From Herminiimonas sp. (GTDB lineage Bacteria > Pseudomonadota > Gammaproteobacteria > Burkholderiales > Burkholderiaceae): 21,703 bases of DNA. This document shows, piece by piece, positions 1-8,580 of this stretch (the first letter of the stretch is position 1; each line of letters starts with the position of its first letter). The stretch is taken from NCBI GenBank assembly GCA_014377155.1, contig JACMQD010000096.1:1-21703 (forward strand). Direction: 5' to 3'. The position numbers and the translations under genes were made by a program. The notes under the pieces were generated by a model, which was not told where the DNA came from, did no database searches, and saw nothing but the letters and a program-made list of their open reading frames with translations.

Positions 1-153
1 ATACCCGTTATTGCCAAGCCTTGGCGGTTGTATTTTCGGCCCGACTTTCATCCTTCGCAGCAACATAGCCCGTTGTCGGCACGCTGGCTGGCCGATAACG
101 CTGCTGTCTATTCAGTTGTCGGCAGATAGCCCCGACGGCGACTCGACCCTGTT

Positions 154-1412
154 TCAAGCAGCCGCAAGCGCAGCGTGCATGGCTCGATGCGCATCGAGCC
201 ACGCGGCGAAGTGCGCAGCATCCATTGGTCGCGCAAAATGATACCCCTGTAGTTCATCGCACCCTGCTTCCTTCAGCACACGCACATCGGCTTCCTGTTC
301 CACCCCTTCCGCAACGACTTCGAGTCCCAGGGTGTGGCCAAGGCCGATGATGGCCTTTGTCACTGCGAGATGGTGCGGCGCGCCGTGGATATTCTGGATG
401 AAGGAGCGGTCGATTTTCAGTTTGTCGATAGGGAACCGGTACAGATAATTCAGACTGGAGTAGCCGGTTCCGAAATCGTCAATCGACAAAAGAAAGCCGA
501 GTGCCTTGATCTGCTCCATGAGGCGGATCATCTCCGGAACGTCGTCCATCAGAATCGATTCGGTCAACTCCAGTTCGATACATCCGGCGTCGATCGGAAA
601 TTCTGCCAGCACATCCTGTAATGTTGAAATCAAATTGGCATCCTTGAGCTGAAGCGCCGACAGGTTGATCGACACCGCGATCTCGCCCATGCCACCATCG
701 CGCCACAGAAGATGCTGGCGACAAGCCTTGCGGTTGATTCAGGCATCGATCGGAACGATGAGGCCGGACTCTTCGGCAACCGGAATGAATCGGCCTGGCA
801 GCATCAGTTGTTCGGTCGGGTAATGCCATCGCACCAGACTCTCGACGCCTGCGATCTCACCGCTCGCGGCGTTGATGCGTGGTTGATAATACAAAGACAG
901 TTCATCGCGCTCGACCGCATGACGCAGATCGCTTTCGAGGTGCAGGTGCGCAACGACGCGTACGTCGAGCTCAGGGGTAAAGAACTGGAGTCGGTCGCCG
1001 ACCTGGTGGCCTAAAGAATCATTAATGTTCTTGAAACGATCAAGATCGATGAATAGTACCGCCGAATGGCTGCGACAAAATTGCGGCTGGGTTCCTGGGT
1101 ATCCATATCGCGACCGAATTTGCCTTCGGCCGCCGTAACCCGCTTGCGCCAGACTTTCCCGCGCCGCGGTAAATTGTTCGGCGTTCACGACAGCGCCGTG
1201 TTCGAGCGACTCGACGGCATCAACGCATCGCGCACCGAGGCAATGTAATGGTTTCCGACGATCTCTTTTTTAGCAAAATCAATCGCGATGAATTTTTCGT
1301 GAATCAAAATCCCCGATACGAAAATCACCGCAGTAAGATCGGGAAAATAGATCAGCGCAAGCTTGCGCCCTACTGTCAGGCGGCCGATAAGACGCGAGAG
1401 TATGCTGCGCAT
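154..1412 (-). pseudogene. Degraded membrane-anchored GGDEF-EAL c-di-GMP protein
   Basis: This is the remnant of a bifunctional c-di-GMP turnover protein. The 5' part (about 1412-1220) encodes a hydrophobic membrane-anchor start (TVGRKLALIYF, then a segment ending VSGILIHEKFIAIDF). A one-base frameshift near 1215-1222 breaks it, and the next frame continues with AVESLEHGAVVNAEQF. The rest of the sensor, any HAMP and the start of GGDEF are missing. A GGDEF fragment (AVLFIDLDRFKNINDSLGH, about 1062-1000) then runs straight into the EAL linker (FTPELD, about 990), so the GGDEF signature is deleted. In the EAL domain, ESLVRW stands for the EAL motif. An in-frame TGA at 739-741 replaces an expected Trp codon in VPIDAW. 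Downstream residues are well kept: NLS, ELTES, DDFGTGYSS, KIDRSFI, AEGVE and LQGYHF. The intact catalytic residues suggest recent decay. Sequencing error could explain single lesions but not both deletions. The 3' 153 bases of the window beyond the stop hold nothing I recognise. Confidence 0.85.
180..201. repeat. 22-bp perfect palindrome in the 3' end of the EAL pseudogene
   Basis: The arm TGGCTCGATGC is followed directly by its exact reverse complement GCATCGAGCCA. As RNA it could fold as a 9-bp stem with a GCGC loop. It lies 24 bases inside the stop codon of the EAL fragment, in codons for a WLDAHRAMH stretch. No T-run follows on either strand, so it is not a classical intrinsic terminator. 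Confidence 0.7.
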
Positions 1413-1810
1413 GAAGTCCGCCAATTGAGTGGCTTTGATACCATTTAGCAACTTTCATGCCGACTTTTCCTCTGTGTACATGCTGAAAACCTGCCATGCA
1501 CCTGAAAAATGCATCCTGTTGGGCGATATGGTTGATCGAGGTCGAAAACCGCACTACAAGGTTGCTGCGGCGTGCGATATTTTGGACATGGGACTTTGTC
1601 AGGCGCCGAGTCAAATTCCAATTTTCGTATATCCTTGCGAAATCGGCTGAACGGGGCTGAAACGCCGCCTCCATGGCAATGTAAAAATGCCCTGAACGAA
1701 GTGAACACGCCACGACTGCCCTCGCCTTTTGCTCGCTTGTAAATAGCGGAGTGTAACAAGACGAGGCGTCGCGCGACGTCACAAGCCATAGCAAATTACA
1801 AGGAGATGGA
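1413..1810. other. Intergenic region between the pseudogene and gshA
   Basis: These are about 400 bases between divergent genes. I see no convincing reading frame; the ORFs here have no recognisable motifs and unsettled composition. A 12-bp perfect palindrome, CGTCGCGCGACG, lies at 1767-1778, 33 bases before the gshA start. A weak sigma70-like pair for gshA is TTGCTC near 1731, a 17-base spacer, then TGTAAC near 1753. The match is poor and I do not call it as a promoter. Confidence 0.4.
1800..1805 (+). promoter_or_regulatory. Shine-Dalgarno of gshA that fixes the TTG start
   Basis: AAGGAG lies five bases before TTG 1811. No in-frame ATG or GTG nearby is compatible with the conserved N-terminus, so this site decides the unusual start. 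The ATG at 1806-1808, inside the spacer, reads ATG GAT TGA and ends one base into the gshA frame. Confidence 0.7.
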
Positions 1811-3418
1811 TTGAGCACTTTACTTACCCGCCGGCTGGCCCTGCTTTCTTCAAGCAAACACCGTCCGCTGCTGGCGCGCGGATTGCGCGGAATCGAAAGA
1901 GAAACGCTGCGCGTCGACCAGCATGCCCATCTGGTGACGACACCCCATCCGGCGGCACTCGGCTCGGCCCTGACGCATCCGCAAATCACGACCGATTATT
2001 CCGAGTCGCTGCTGGAATTTATTACGCCAGCCGAGCATGATATTGAAACAGTGCTGACCGAACTGGATGCCATTCATCGTTTCGCCTACTCAAAACTGGA
2101 CAACGAACTATTGTGGAGCCAGTCCATGCCGTGCCGGTTGCCCGAGGAAGAAGACATCCCCATCGCGCGCTATGGCAGCTCCCATATCGGCATGCTCAAG
2201 CATGTCTACCGCCGCGGTCTGGCGCTGCGGTATGGCAAGGCCATGCAATGCATCGCCGGTATTCACTATAACTATTCGCTTTCCGAGGATGTCTGGCGGT
2301 TGCTCCAATCTGACGAAAATGCACCGGGGTCGGCGCAGGATTTCCAGTCCGAGAGTTACATCGCCCTGGTGCGCAACTTTCAGCGCTACAGTTGGCTGCT
2401 GATGTATCTGTTCGGTGCATCGCCGGCACTGGACGCGCATTTCCTGCGCGGCCAGGCGCATCAACTCGACACCCTCTCGCCGGATACGCTGTTCCTGCCG
2501 TATGCGACCAGCTTGCGCATGAGCGACCTTGGCTATCAAAACCATGCCCAGGCTGGTCTCATGCCGCCGTATAACACGCTATACAGCTACATGAGCAATC
2601 TACTGCGCGCGGTACGCCAGCCATATGCACCGTACCAAGAGATCGGCGCCTACCGCAATGGTGAATGGATTCAGATCAATACCAACCTGCTGCAGATTGA
2701 AAACGAGTATTACGCGACTATCCGCCCAAAACGCGTTATCCGCATGGGCGAACGACCGCTCGAAGCCTTGTGTACGCGCGGCGTGCAATACATCGAAGTG
2801 CGGTGCATGGACGTCGATCCGTTCGATCCGCTCGGCATCAACCTGGAGACATCGCGTTTTCTCGATGCCTTCCTGCTTTTTTGTGCGCTCGACGACAGTG
2901 CGCTCACCGACGTCGCCGAGGAGCAGGAAAATACCGGTAATTTCTCCCGCACGGTAAAAGAAGGTCGCCGCCCAGGCTTGCACCTGCAACATCACGGAAA
3001 AGAAGTCGCGCTCAAGGACTGGGGCCTGGCGCTGCTCGACCGTATTGCCGAGGCCGCCGTCGTCCTCGACGCCGACCGTCCGGATGCGGTGCATGCGGCA
3101 TCGTTGGCCGCACAGCGCGCAAAGCTTCTGTCTGCCGAGCTGACACCGTCTGCCCGGGTACTGGCAACGCTGCGTGCCAATGGCGGTTCGTTCACTGAAT
3201 TCGCCTTGCGCCAAAGCCAGGCCCATGCCGCCGACTTCCGGGCACGTCCGCCAACTCCTCAGGAAGTCGACCATTTCAACGAGCTTGCCCGCGTTTCGGT
3301 GGCAGAGCAAACCCAACTGGAGGCGACACAGACGGGTGATTTCGATGCTTTTATCACACAGTACCGCGCCCATACGCCGGCTAAACTTTGTGACGAGGCG
3401 ACGCCCCTGGCGAATTGA
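1811..3418 (+). CDS. gshA: Glutamate-cysteine ligase (E. coli-type GshA)
   Basis: This enzyme catalyses the ATP-dependent ligation of L-glutamate and L-cysteine to gamma-glutamylcysteine, the first and limiting step of glutathione synthesis in the cytosol. At 535 residues it is close to the 518 of E. coli GshA and aligns along its whole length. Conserved blocks are GIERETLRV (27-35), [71 protein letters not shown] and [17 protein letters not shown]. The start is TTG at 1811, with AAGGAG at 1800-1805 five bases upstream. The ATG at 1806 opens only a two-codon frame (ATG GAT TGA) that overlaps the TTG, so it cannot be the gshA start. The gene stands alone, divergent from the pseudogene and convergent with the big kinase operon. 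No gshB is in the window. Confidence 0.96.
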   Translation: MSTLLTRRLALLSSSKHRPLLARGLRGIERETLRVDQHAHLVTTPHPAALGSALTHPQITTDYSESLLEFITPAEHDIETVLTELDAIHRFAYSKLDNELLWSQSMPCRLPEEEDIPIARYGSSHIGMLKHVYRRGLALRYGKAMQCIAGIHYNYSLSEDVWRLLQSDENAPGSAQDFQSESYIALVRNFQRYSWLLMYLFGASPALDAHFLRGQAHQLDTLSPDTLFLPYATSLRMSDLGYQNHAQAGLMPPYNTLYSYMSNLLRAVRQPYAPYQEIGAYRNGEWIQINTNLLQIENEYYATIRPKRVIRMGERPLEALCTRGVQYIEVRCMDVDPFDPLGINLETSRFLDAFLLFCALDDSALTDVAEEQENTGNFSRTVKEGRRPGLHLQHHGKEVALKDWGLALLDRIAEAAVVLDADRPDAVHAASLAAQRAKLLSAELTPSARVLATLRANGGSFTEFALRQSQAHAADFRARPPTPQEVDHFNELARVSVAEQTQLEATQTGDFDAFITQYRAHTPAKLCDEATPLAN

Positions 3419-3426
3419 GCAAGCCA

Positions 3427-3454
3427 TTGTCGGAACGTTTTCTCGCCCCGACAA
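3427..3454. terminator. Weak hairpin between convergent gshA and the kinase operon
   Basis: TTGTCGG (3427-3433) and CCGACAA (3448-3454) form a 7-bp stem with a 14-base loop, placed between the two convergent stop codons. Neither strand shows a clear T-run after the stem. Any termination would be inefficient, Rho-aided or assisted by convergent transcription. Confidence 0.3.
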
Positions 3455-3474
3455 GGTCTTACAATCGCGTGGTG

Positions 3475-6400
3475 CTACCTACCGAGATGTTCCGCAGGCT
3501 GCGCATGCATGACGCGGTTGCGCCCGCCTGCCTTTGCAGCGTATAAACACCGGTCCGCGCTCGCAATCAGGCTAGCCCCATCGATGATCAGTGCCCCAGC
3601 GGCTTCGGCGACGCCAATACTGGCCGTAATTGGATGGCGAATATGGCCGATCTCCAGCACGATTTTCTGAATCGCGCTTCGTACCAGCTCAGCGAACCGC
3701 GTCGCATGTTCGATATCGGTATCGGGCAACAGCAAGGCAAATTCCTCACCGCCGTATCGCGCAACGAAGTCAGCTGCGCGCCGGCATTCCGCAGTGAGCA
3801 CCGTACCCATCAGCTTGAGGCAGGCGTCGCCTACCGGATGACCATACGTATCGTTGACCAGCTTGAAATGATCGATATCGATGATCAGTAGCGACAGTGG
3901 ATGGCCGGTGCGCCGGCTGCGGGCTAGCTCTTCCTTCAGCCGCTCGTCGAATGCGCGCCGGTTCGACACGCCAGTGAGCCCATCGCGCAAAGACATTGCC
4001 TTTAATTCTGCTGTGCGTAAGGCAACGCGCTGCTCCATGTCGGCATAGAGCTGCGCATTTTCAATCGAAATCGCTGCCTGTGATGCCAGCAACTGCAAAA
4101 CTTCGAGCCGGTTTTCCGTGAACGCGCCGGAGACTGCATTATTTTCCAGATAGAGGATGCCGGTCAATTCGCCATGATGCAAAATCGGCATCATCAAGAC
4201 CGAGCGTGGTGCGTGCTTTTGCACATATCGATCATTGGCCAGCAGTGTTTCGTCACGAGCTTCGTGCACGAGAATGCTTTCCCTGGCGCGCGCGACGTAG
4301 TGCACCAATGCCAACGGCAGCGGTGCTTCCTCCGGGACGGACTCATCAAGCATGACCGACTGCAGCACGGTCGCTTCAAGCTGATCGTCGCGTTTTTCGG
4401 CCTCGACAAACCAGTCTGCGTCCCTTTTGAGCAGCAATAAACCCCTTTGCGCACCGGCACTTTCGATCACCACCTGCATCAGCCGCTTCAACAGACGTTC
4501 CAGTACGATTTCTTGCGAGAGTGCCTGCGATGCCTTCATCGCAGTCGCAAAATCAAGTATGCCGGAGGTACTGGCGCTGGTCATCGAGACTGTTTCAGTG
4601 CCACCGGTGAAAGTCGACGAAACCATGCCATGGTCGCGCAACCAGTTCGGATAGCGGTCCGCCAGGTCTTGCACTTTGCCGATAGCACCCCACCGGCGGT
4701 AGCCTTGCTGGGCTTCGCCAAGATAGAACCTGGCAAGCGAATCCATGCCCTGCGCCAGGTAGTATTCTCCCGCCAGTTCCTTGGCAAGTGCCTCTTCATG
4801 CAAAAAATTATTTTCGCGCGCGAGGCGTATCGCCGTTTCGTAACCGCGGATCGCTATCAGCGGTCGATTGTCATGCTGTGCCAGTCCAGCTTCGACCAGA
4901 TGCCATTTATGCAGGAAGTTAGCCGGCGCATGTTTAGCCCAATGCGCGAGTTTCTTTTGATTCCTGTGTATCTTTTTGATTACCGCGCCGCGACCCGATT
5001 GCGGCGTCGTCTTCAAGAGCGCAAGTTGTAGCAGCGACCAATAGAAATAGAAAACCGCAACACCGATGAACCCGACCGGCGTCGCTACGTACTTCCGGGC
5101 ACGACTGGCATGGTCGAGCGCACCCTTGTAGTCACGAAAGAGATAGGCCACCATCAGTTTGGTGCTCGATGACTGAAACGCCGTAGGTTTCGAATGCTGC
5201 GACGCCGCCGCATGCCCCTTGCCTGCATCGACATCGATGCCTGGCTGCGGGCCATGGGCGGCCTCTTGTTGAACCAACTGAGCGGGCGACTGCCCCATCA
5301 GCATTCGCAATTGCTCGGACAGCATGGTCAGGTCACTTCGCCGGCCCGGCCATACCAGCACTGAAAGATAATTGGCTGCTTCACGCTCCAGCCCAGCCAA
5401 CTCGTTGCCGCAATAAAAAGCGTGGAAACAGTACATCATCGCGGCATTGGCCGAAAACTCGACATCGCCGACTTCGACGCCGCACAAATAGCCCTGCGTC
5501 AGCGGCTCCAATGTCGCATGCATCGACCGGCTCCACGGATGGATGCCGGCATGCACGATGAACATCGTGCGGCTCTTGTACATTTCCATGCCTGGTCGCT
5601 CTTGCAGACGCAAGCCGAGCTCGCCGTATTTCGCAGCCTGCTTGATATCGCCGAGCACGCCGCCGAGTATCAAGCTGTACATGGCAAAATCGGCTGCGGA
5701 AGAAGGCGCGGCATGGCCATATTTCAGTGAAAGCCGAATCGCCTTAAGCTGCAGTAGCGGGAAATGCCGTGGCAATGCGTAATAGGCGGCACTGATGATT
5801 TTGGTGAGAATTTTTCGCGCCGCGAGAATACGCGGATCGGTCGCGTCCGGCAACAACGCGAGCTGATCGATGCGACGCCCCGCCAACGCCAGCCTCGTCC
5901 GTGCCAGGCTTAGCAAGACATGCATCTTATTCGGCTTTTTGGGGAAATACACACCCAGTAGCCGGAGCACTTCCAATCCGCTACTGACGACTTCATGATA
6001 CTTGTCCTGGGTAATATAAGCCTGAATGCGAATTTCGTAGATCTTTGCCTGGTCGAGCAGGTTTCTTGCCTGGGGCAGCGCCAGCGCGATGATATGTTCC
6101 ATCCGGGCGAAGTCATGATTCAGATGCGCCGCCTCGCCAGCGTCCAGGTGTAAGGCGAACATCAGATCGTAGCGGGACTGCCAGTCCGCATCCGTAACTA
6201 GTTCCAGCGCGACTTCCAGATACACGAGCGCTGGTTTATAGGCGGCAGACGCCTTAGCGCGTCGCGCCGCGGTGAGGTTAAGCTGGGCCAATTGATGCCG
6301 TTCGGTCGGATCAGTGATTAACCCGCGCCCCTGATTGAAATGATTGACCAGATCGAATAATAGAGACTGCTGCTGGAACGGCGAATAAGTTTGTAACCAC

Positions 6401-8568
6401 AGCCTGCCAATGGCAAGATGCATGGCAGCCTTTTCGGATGCGCTGCTGAGTAGATAAGCGGCCTGTTGCACCCGGTCATGCAAGAAGCGGTACGTCGGCA
6501 GCAATACCACTTCGTGATCAGAGCCCGCTTGTCCCACATATTTGTAGTGGTCATCCAGCGGCACGATCAGTTCTTCTTGCAGTGCATCCCATAACAACCG
6601 CGCCGTGTCTGTTTCGGCCAGTTCGCACACCACTGCGAGCATCTTCAGGTCGAACACATTGCCCAGACAAGCTGCACCTTGCAGCACACGCTGGGTCGGA
6701 ATTGGTAACTGGCCCAGTCTCGCAACCATTAATTCGACGATATTATCGGTGATGCCGGCTTGTTGCACTTTGTCGACATCCCAGGACCAGCCGCCCTTAG
6801 CGACATCCAGGAACAGCATCTTGTGATCTACCAGCGCACCCAAGAACTGATTAAGGAAAAAAGGATTTCCCTGAGTTTTTGCCAGGCTGAGATAGGCCAG
6901 TTCCCGCACCCGTGCGGGGGTCGCGCGCAGCGTGTCGCACAACAAGTCGCTGACCTGATCGAGGTCAAGCGGGGGCAATGCGATTGTCTGCACGGTTGCG
7001 CCGTATTTTTCCATTTCCTTCAAGGTCACTGGCAACGAATGCATCGCAGCGACTTCGTTGTCGCGGTAGGCACCGATCAGCAGCAGATGGGGCAGTGCCG
7101 GCGCGCGCAACAACAATGACATCAAATGCAAACTCGGCAGGTCAGCCCATTGCAGGTCATCGAAAAAGATAACCAACGGGTGATCAACAGACGCGAACGT
7201 ACCCACGAACTTTCGAAATTCATGGTTGAAACGGGTGTGCTCCTGGGCCGCGGGCAGGTCCAGAATTGGCGGCTGCGGCCCGATGATCATTTCCAGGTTA
7301 GGAATGACATCGATGATTACTTGGGCGTTATTGCCTAATGCTTGCAAGAGCTTGCTGCGCCATTGAGCAACAATTTCCTCTCCTTCGGTCAATACCTGCT
7401 GGATCAGTTCGCGAAACGCCTGGCTCAGCGACGCGTAGGGAATATCGCGCTTGAACTGATCGAATTTTCCTTCGATGAAGTAGCCGCGATCGCGTGTGAT
7501 CGGCTTGCGGATTTCATGCACCAGCGCTGACTTCCCGATACCGGAATAGCCTGCGACCAGCAGCAGTTCCGCCGGACCGGTTCGAGCGCGTTCGAAGGTA
7601 TCGAGCAAGGTGGCGATTTGGGTTTCTCGTCCGTACAGTTTCTGAGAAATCTGCAGACGCTGTGAAAAATCCGTTTGTCCCAAAGCGAACATCGGTATGC
7701 ATCCATCGGCATCGAGCGTATGCAGGCAGGTCGCCAAGTCGAGCTTGAGGCCCGCCGCACTTTGGTAGCGCTCTTCTGCAGTCTTGCCCATCAATTTGGT
7801 GACGATGGCCGATATCATCGGCGGTATTAGCGGCCGAAGCTGTTCGACCGGTATCGGTTGGCGCGCAATATGCGAATGCACCAGTTCAAGTGCGTCACCC
7901 GATGCAAATGGCAATGCGCCGGTCAGCAACTCGTAAAAAGTCGCACCCAGACTGTAAAAATCCGTGCGGTAGTCCATCGACCGATTCATGCGGCCGGTCT
8001 GCTCCGGGGACAAATAGGCCAGCGTTCCTTCAAGTCGATCCGGGTTGCGAATCTCAGGAACCTCGCGCGAAAGTTCGGTGGCGATACCAAGATCGATCAG
8101 CTTGATTTCGCCGCTTTTTCGGTTCCAGACGATGTTGGCCGGATTGATATCCTTGTGCATGATGTGATGCTGATGCAACTGGTCCAGGCACTCCGCCAAG
8201 CGCACGGCCACCTTAAGCCACTCCACCATTGACAAGCCCGCATTGATGTCGAGCTTGTTAAGCGAAGTGCCACCGAAATCTTCCAGCACCATGACCTGAA
8301 TACCCTGATGCGATTCCATGCTGTAGGCGCGCAGCACAGCATCGGACTTCAACTTGCGCATCAGGTTATATTCTTGCTGAAAACGCGCTCGCTTTTCGGG
8401 TGATGGAAAGTCTTCGCTCAATACTTTGAAGATTACCGATACGTTGTCGACTGCACGCTTTCCCCGATAAATGCAGGACTGGCGGCTTTCGTACAGCAGG
8501 CAATCGACGCTATAACCGGGCAGCGACATCATAACGGAGGTTTTAGATGTGTCTGTCCAGGGCTTCAT
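3475..8568 (-). CDS. Ser/Thr kinase-ATPase-TPR-GAF-GGDEF megaprotein (second gene of the pair)
   Basis: This 1697-residue cytosolic multidomain signalling protein has no signal peptide or clear membrane segment. A kinase-like domain (about 17-285) has K48 (VIFKVL), HKD with D140, N145, DLG with D159 and SPEQ (187-190). The glycine-rich loop is replaced by LLYESRQSCIYRG. A COG3899/AAA_16-type ATPase follows (about 311-550), with Walker A GYSGIGKS (340-347) and Walker B FFDDLQWAD (468-476). About 560-1340 is a long helical, TPR-like region. GAF covers about 1344-1505, then a short coiled linker, then GGDEF (1526-1690) with GGEEF (1606-1610) and RAAD I-site (1597-1600). Diguanylate cyclase activity is therefore expected, with product inhibition. 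Kinase activity and input signal are inference. The start ATG (8566-8568) overlaps the upstream TGA as ATGA, with GAGGTGA just before it. A Met at residue 14 matches the paralogue's N-terminus and is an alternative start, but it has no ribosome site. Confidence 0.9.
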   Translation of the reverse strand: MKPWTDTSKTSVMMSLPGYSVDCLLYESRQSCIYRGKRAVDNVSVIFKVLSEDFPSPEKRARFQQEYNLMRKLKSDAVLRAYSMESHQGIQVMVLEDFGGTSLNKLDINAGLSMVEWLKVAVRLAECLDQLHQHHIMHKDINPANIVWNRKSGEIKLIDLGIATELSREVPEIRNPDRLEGTLAYLSPEQTGRMNRSMDYRTDFYSLGATFYELLTGALPFASGDALELVHSHIARQPIPVEQLRPLIPPMISAIVTKLMGKTAEERYQSAAGLKLDLATCLHTLDADGCIPMFALGQTDFSQRLQISQKLYGRETQIATLLDTFERARTGPAELLLVAGYSGIGKSALVHEIRKPITRDRGYFIEGKFDQFKRDIPYASLSQAFRELIQQVLTEGEEIVAQWRSKLLQALGNNAQVIIDVIPNLEMIIGPQPPILDLPAAQEHTRFNHEFRKFVGTFASVDHPLVIFFDDLQWADLPSLHLMSLLLRAPALPHLLLIGAYRDNEVAAMHSLPVTLKEMEKYGATVQTIALPPLDLDQVSDLLCDTLRATPARVRELAYLSLAKTQGNPFFLNQFLGALVDHKMLFLDVAKGGWSWDVDKVQQAGITDNIVELMVARLGQLPIPTQRVLQGAACLGNVFDLKMLAVVCELAETDTARLLWDALQEELIVPLDDHYKYVGQAGSDHEVVLLPTYRFLHDRVQQAAYLLSSASEKAAMHLAIGRLWLQTYSPFQQQSLLFDLVNHFNQGRGLITDPTERHQLAQLNLTAARRAKASAAYKPALVYLEVALELVTDADWQSRYDLMFALHLDAGEAAHLNHDFARMEHIIALALPQARNLLDQAKIYEIRIQAYITQDKYHEVVSSGLEVLRLLGVYFPKKPNKMHVLLSLARTRLALAGRRIDQLALLPDATDPRILAARKILTKIISAAYYALPRHFPLLQLKAIRLSLKYGHAAPSSAADFAMYSLILGGVLGDIKQAAKYGELGLRLQERPGMEMYKSRTMFIVHAGIHPWSRSMHATLEPLTQGYLCGVEVGDVEFSANAAMMYCFHAFYCGNELAGLEREAANYLSVLVWPGRRSDLTMLSEQLRMLMGQSPAQLVQQEAAHGPQPGIDVDAGKGHAAASQHSKPTAFQSSSTKLMVAYLFRDYKGALDHASRARKYVATPVGFIGVAVFYFYWSLLQLALLKTTPQSGRGAVIKKIHRNQKKLAHWAKHAPANFLHKWHLVEAGLAQHDNRPLIAIRGYETAIRLARENNFLHEEALAKELAGEYYLAQGMDSLARFYLGEAQQGYRRWGAIGKVQDLADRYPNWLRDHGMVSSTFTGGTETVSMTSASTSGILDFATAMKASQALSQEIVLERLLKRLMQVVIESAGAQRGLLLLKRDADWFVEAEKRDDQLEATVLQSVMLDESVPEEAPLPLALVHYVARARESILVHEARDETLLANDRYVQKHAPRSVLMMPILHHGELTGILYLENNAVSGAFTENRLEVLQLLASQAAISIENAQLYADMEQRVALRTAELKAMSLRDGLTGVSNRRAFDERLKEELARSRRTGHPLSLLIIDIDHFKLVNDTYGHPVGDACLKLMGTVLTAECRRAADFVARYGGEEFALLLPDTDIEHATRFAELVRSAIQKIVLEIGHIRHPITASIGVAEAAGALIIDGASLIASADRCLYAAKAGGRNRVMHAQPAEHLGR

Positions 8569-8580
8569 GTTGTCACCTCA
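8565..8580 (-). promoter_or_regulatory. ATGA stop-start overlap with embedded ribosome site
   Basis: On the minus strand the last codons of the first megaprotein read GAG GTG ACA ACA TGA. The ATG of the second gene shares ATGA with that stop. GAGGTGA, inside the upstream coding sequence, is a good Shine-Dalgarno at normal spacing. This geometry is typical of translational coupling and implies matched production of the two proteins. Confidence 0.8.

Noticed and set aside
1279..1989. Minus-strand open frame overlapping the gshA 5' end and the pseudogene
   Set aside because: It has no motifs, is antisense to gshA and runs out of frame with the recognisable membrane-anchor sequence of the pseudogene.
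3427..3454. Strong bidirectional terminator between gshA and the megaprotein operon
   Set aside because: The stem is only 7 bp with a 14-base loop and lacks T-runs, so I list it only as a weak hairpin.
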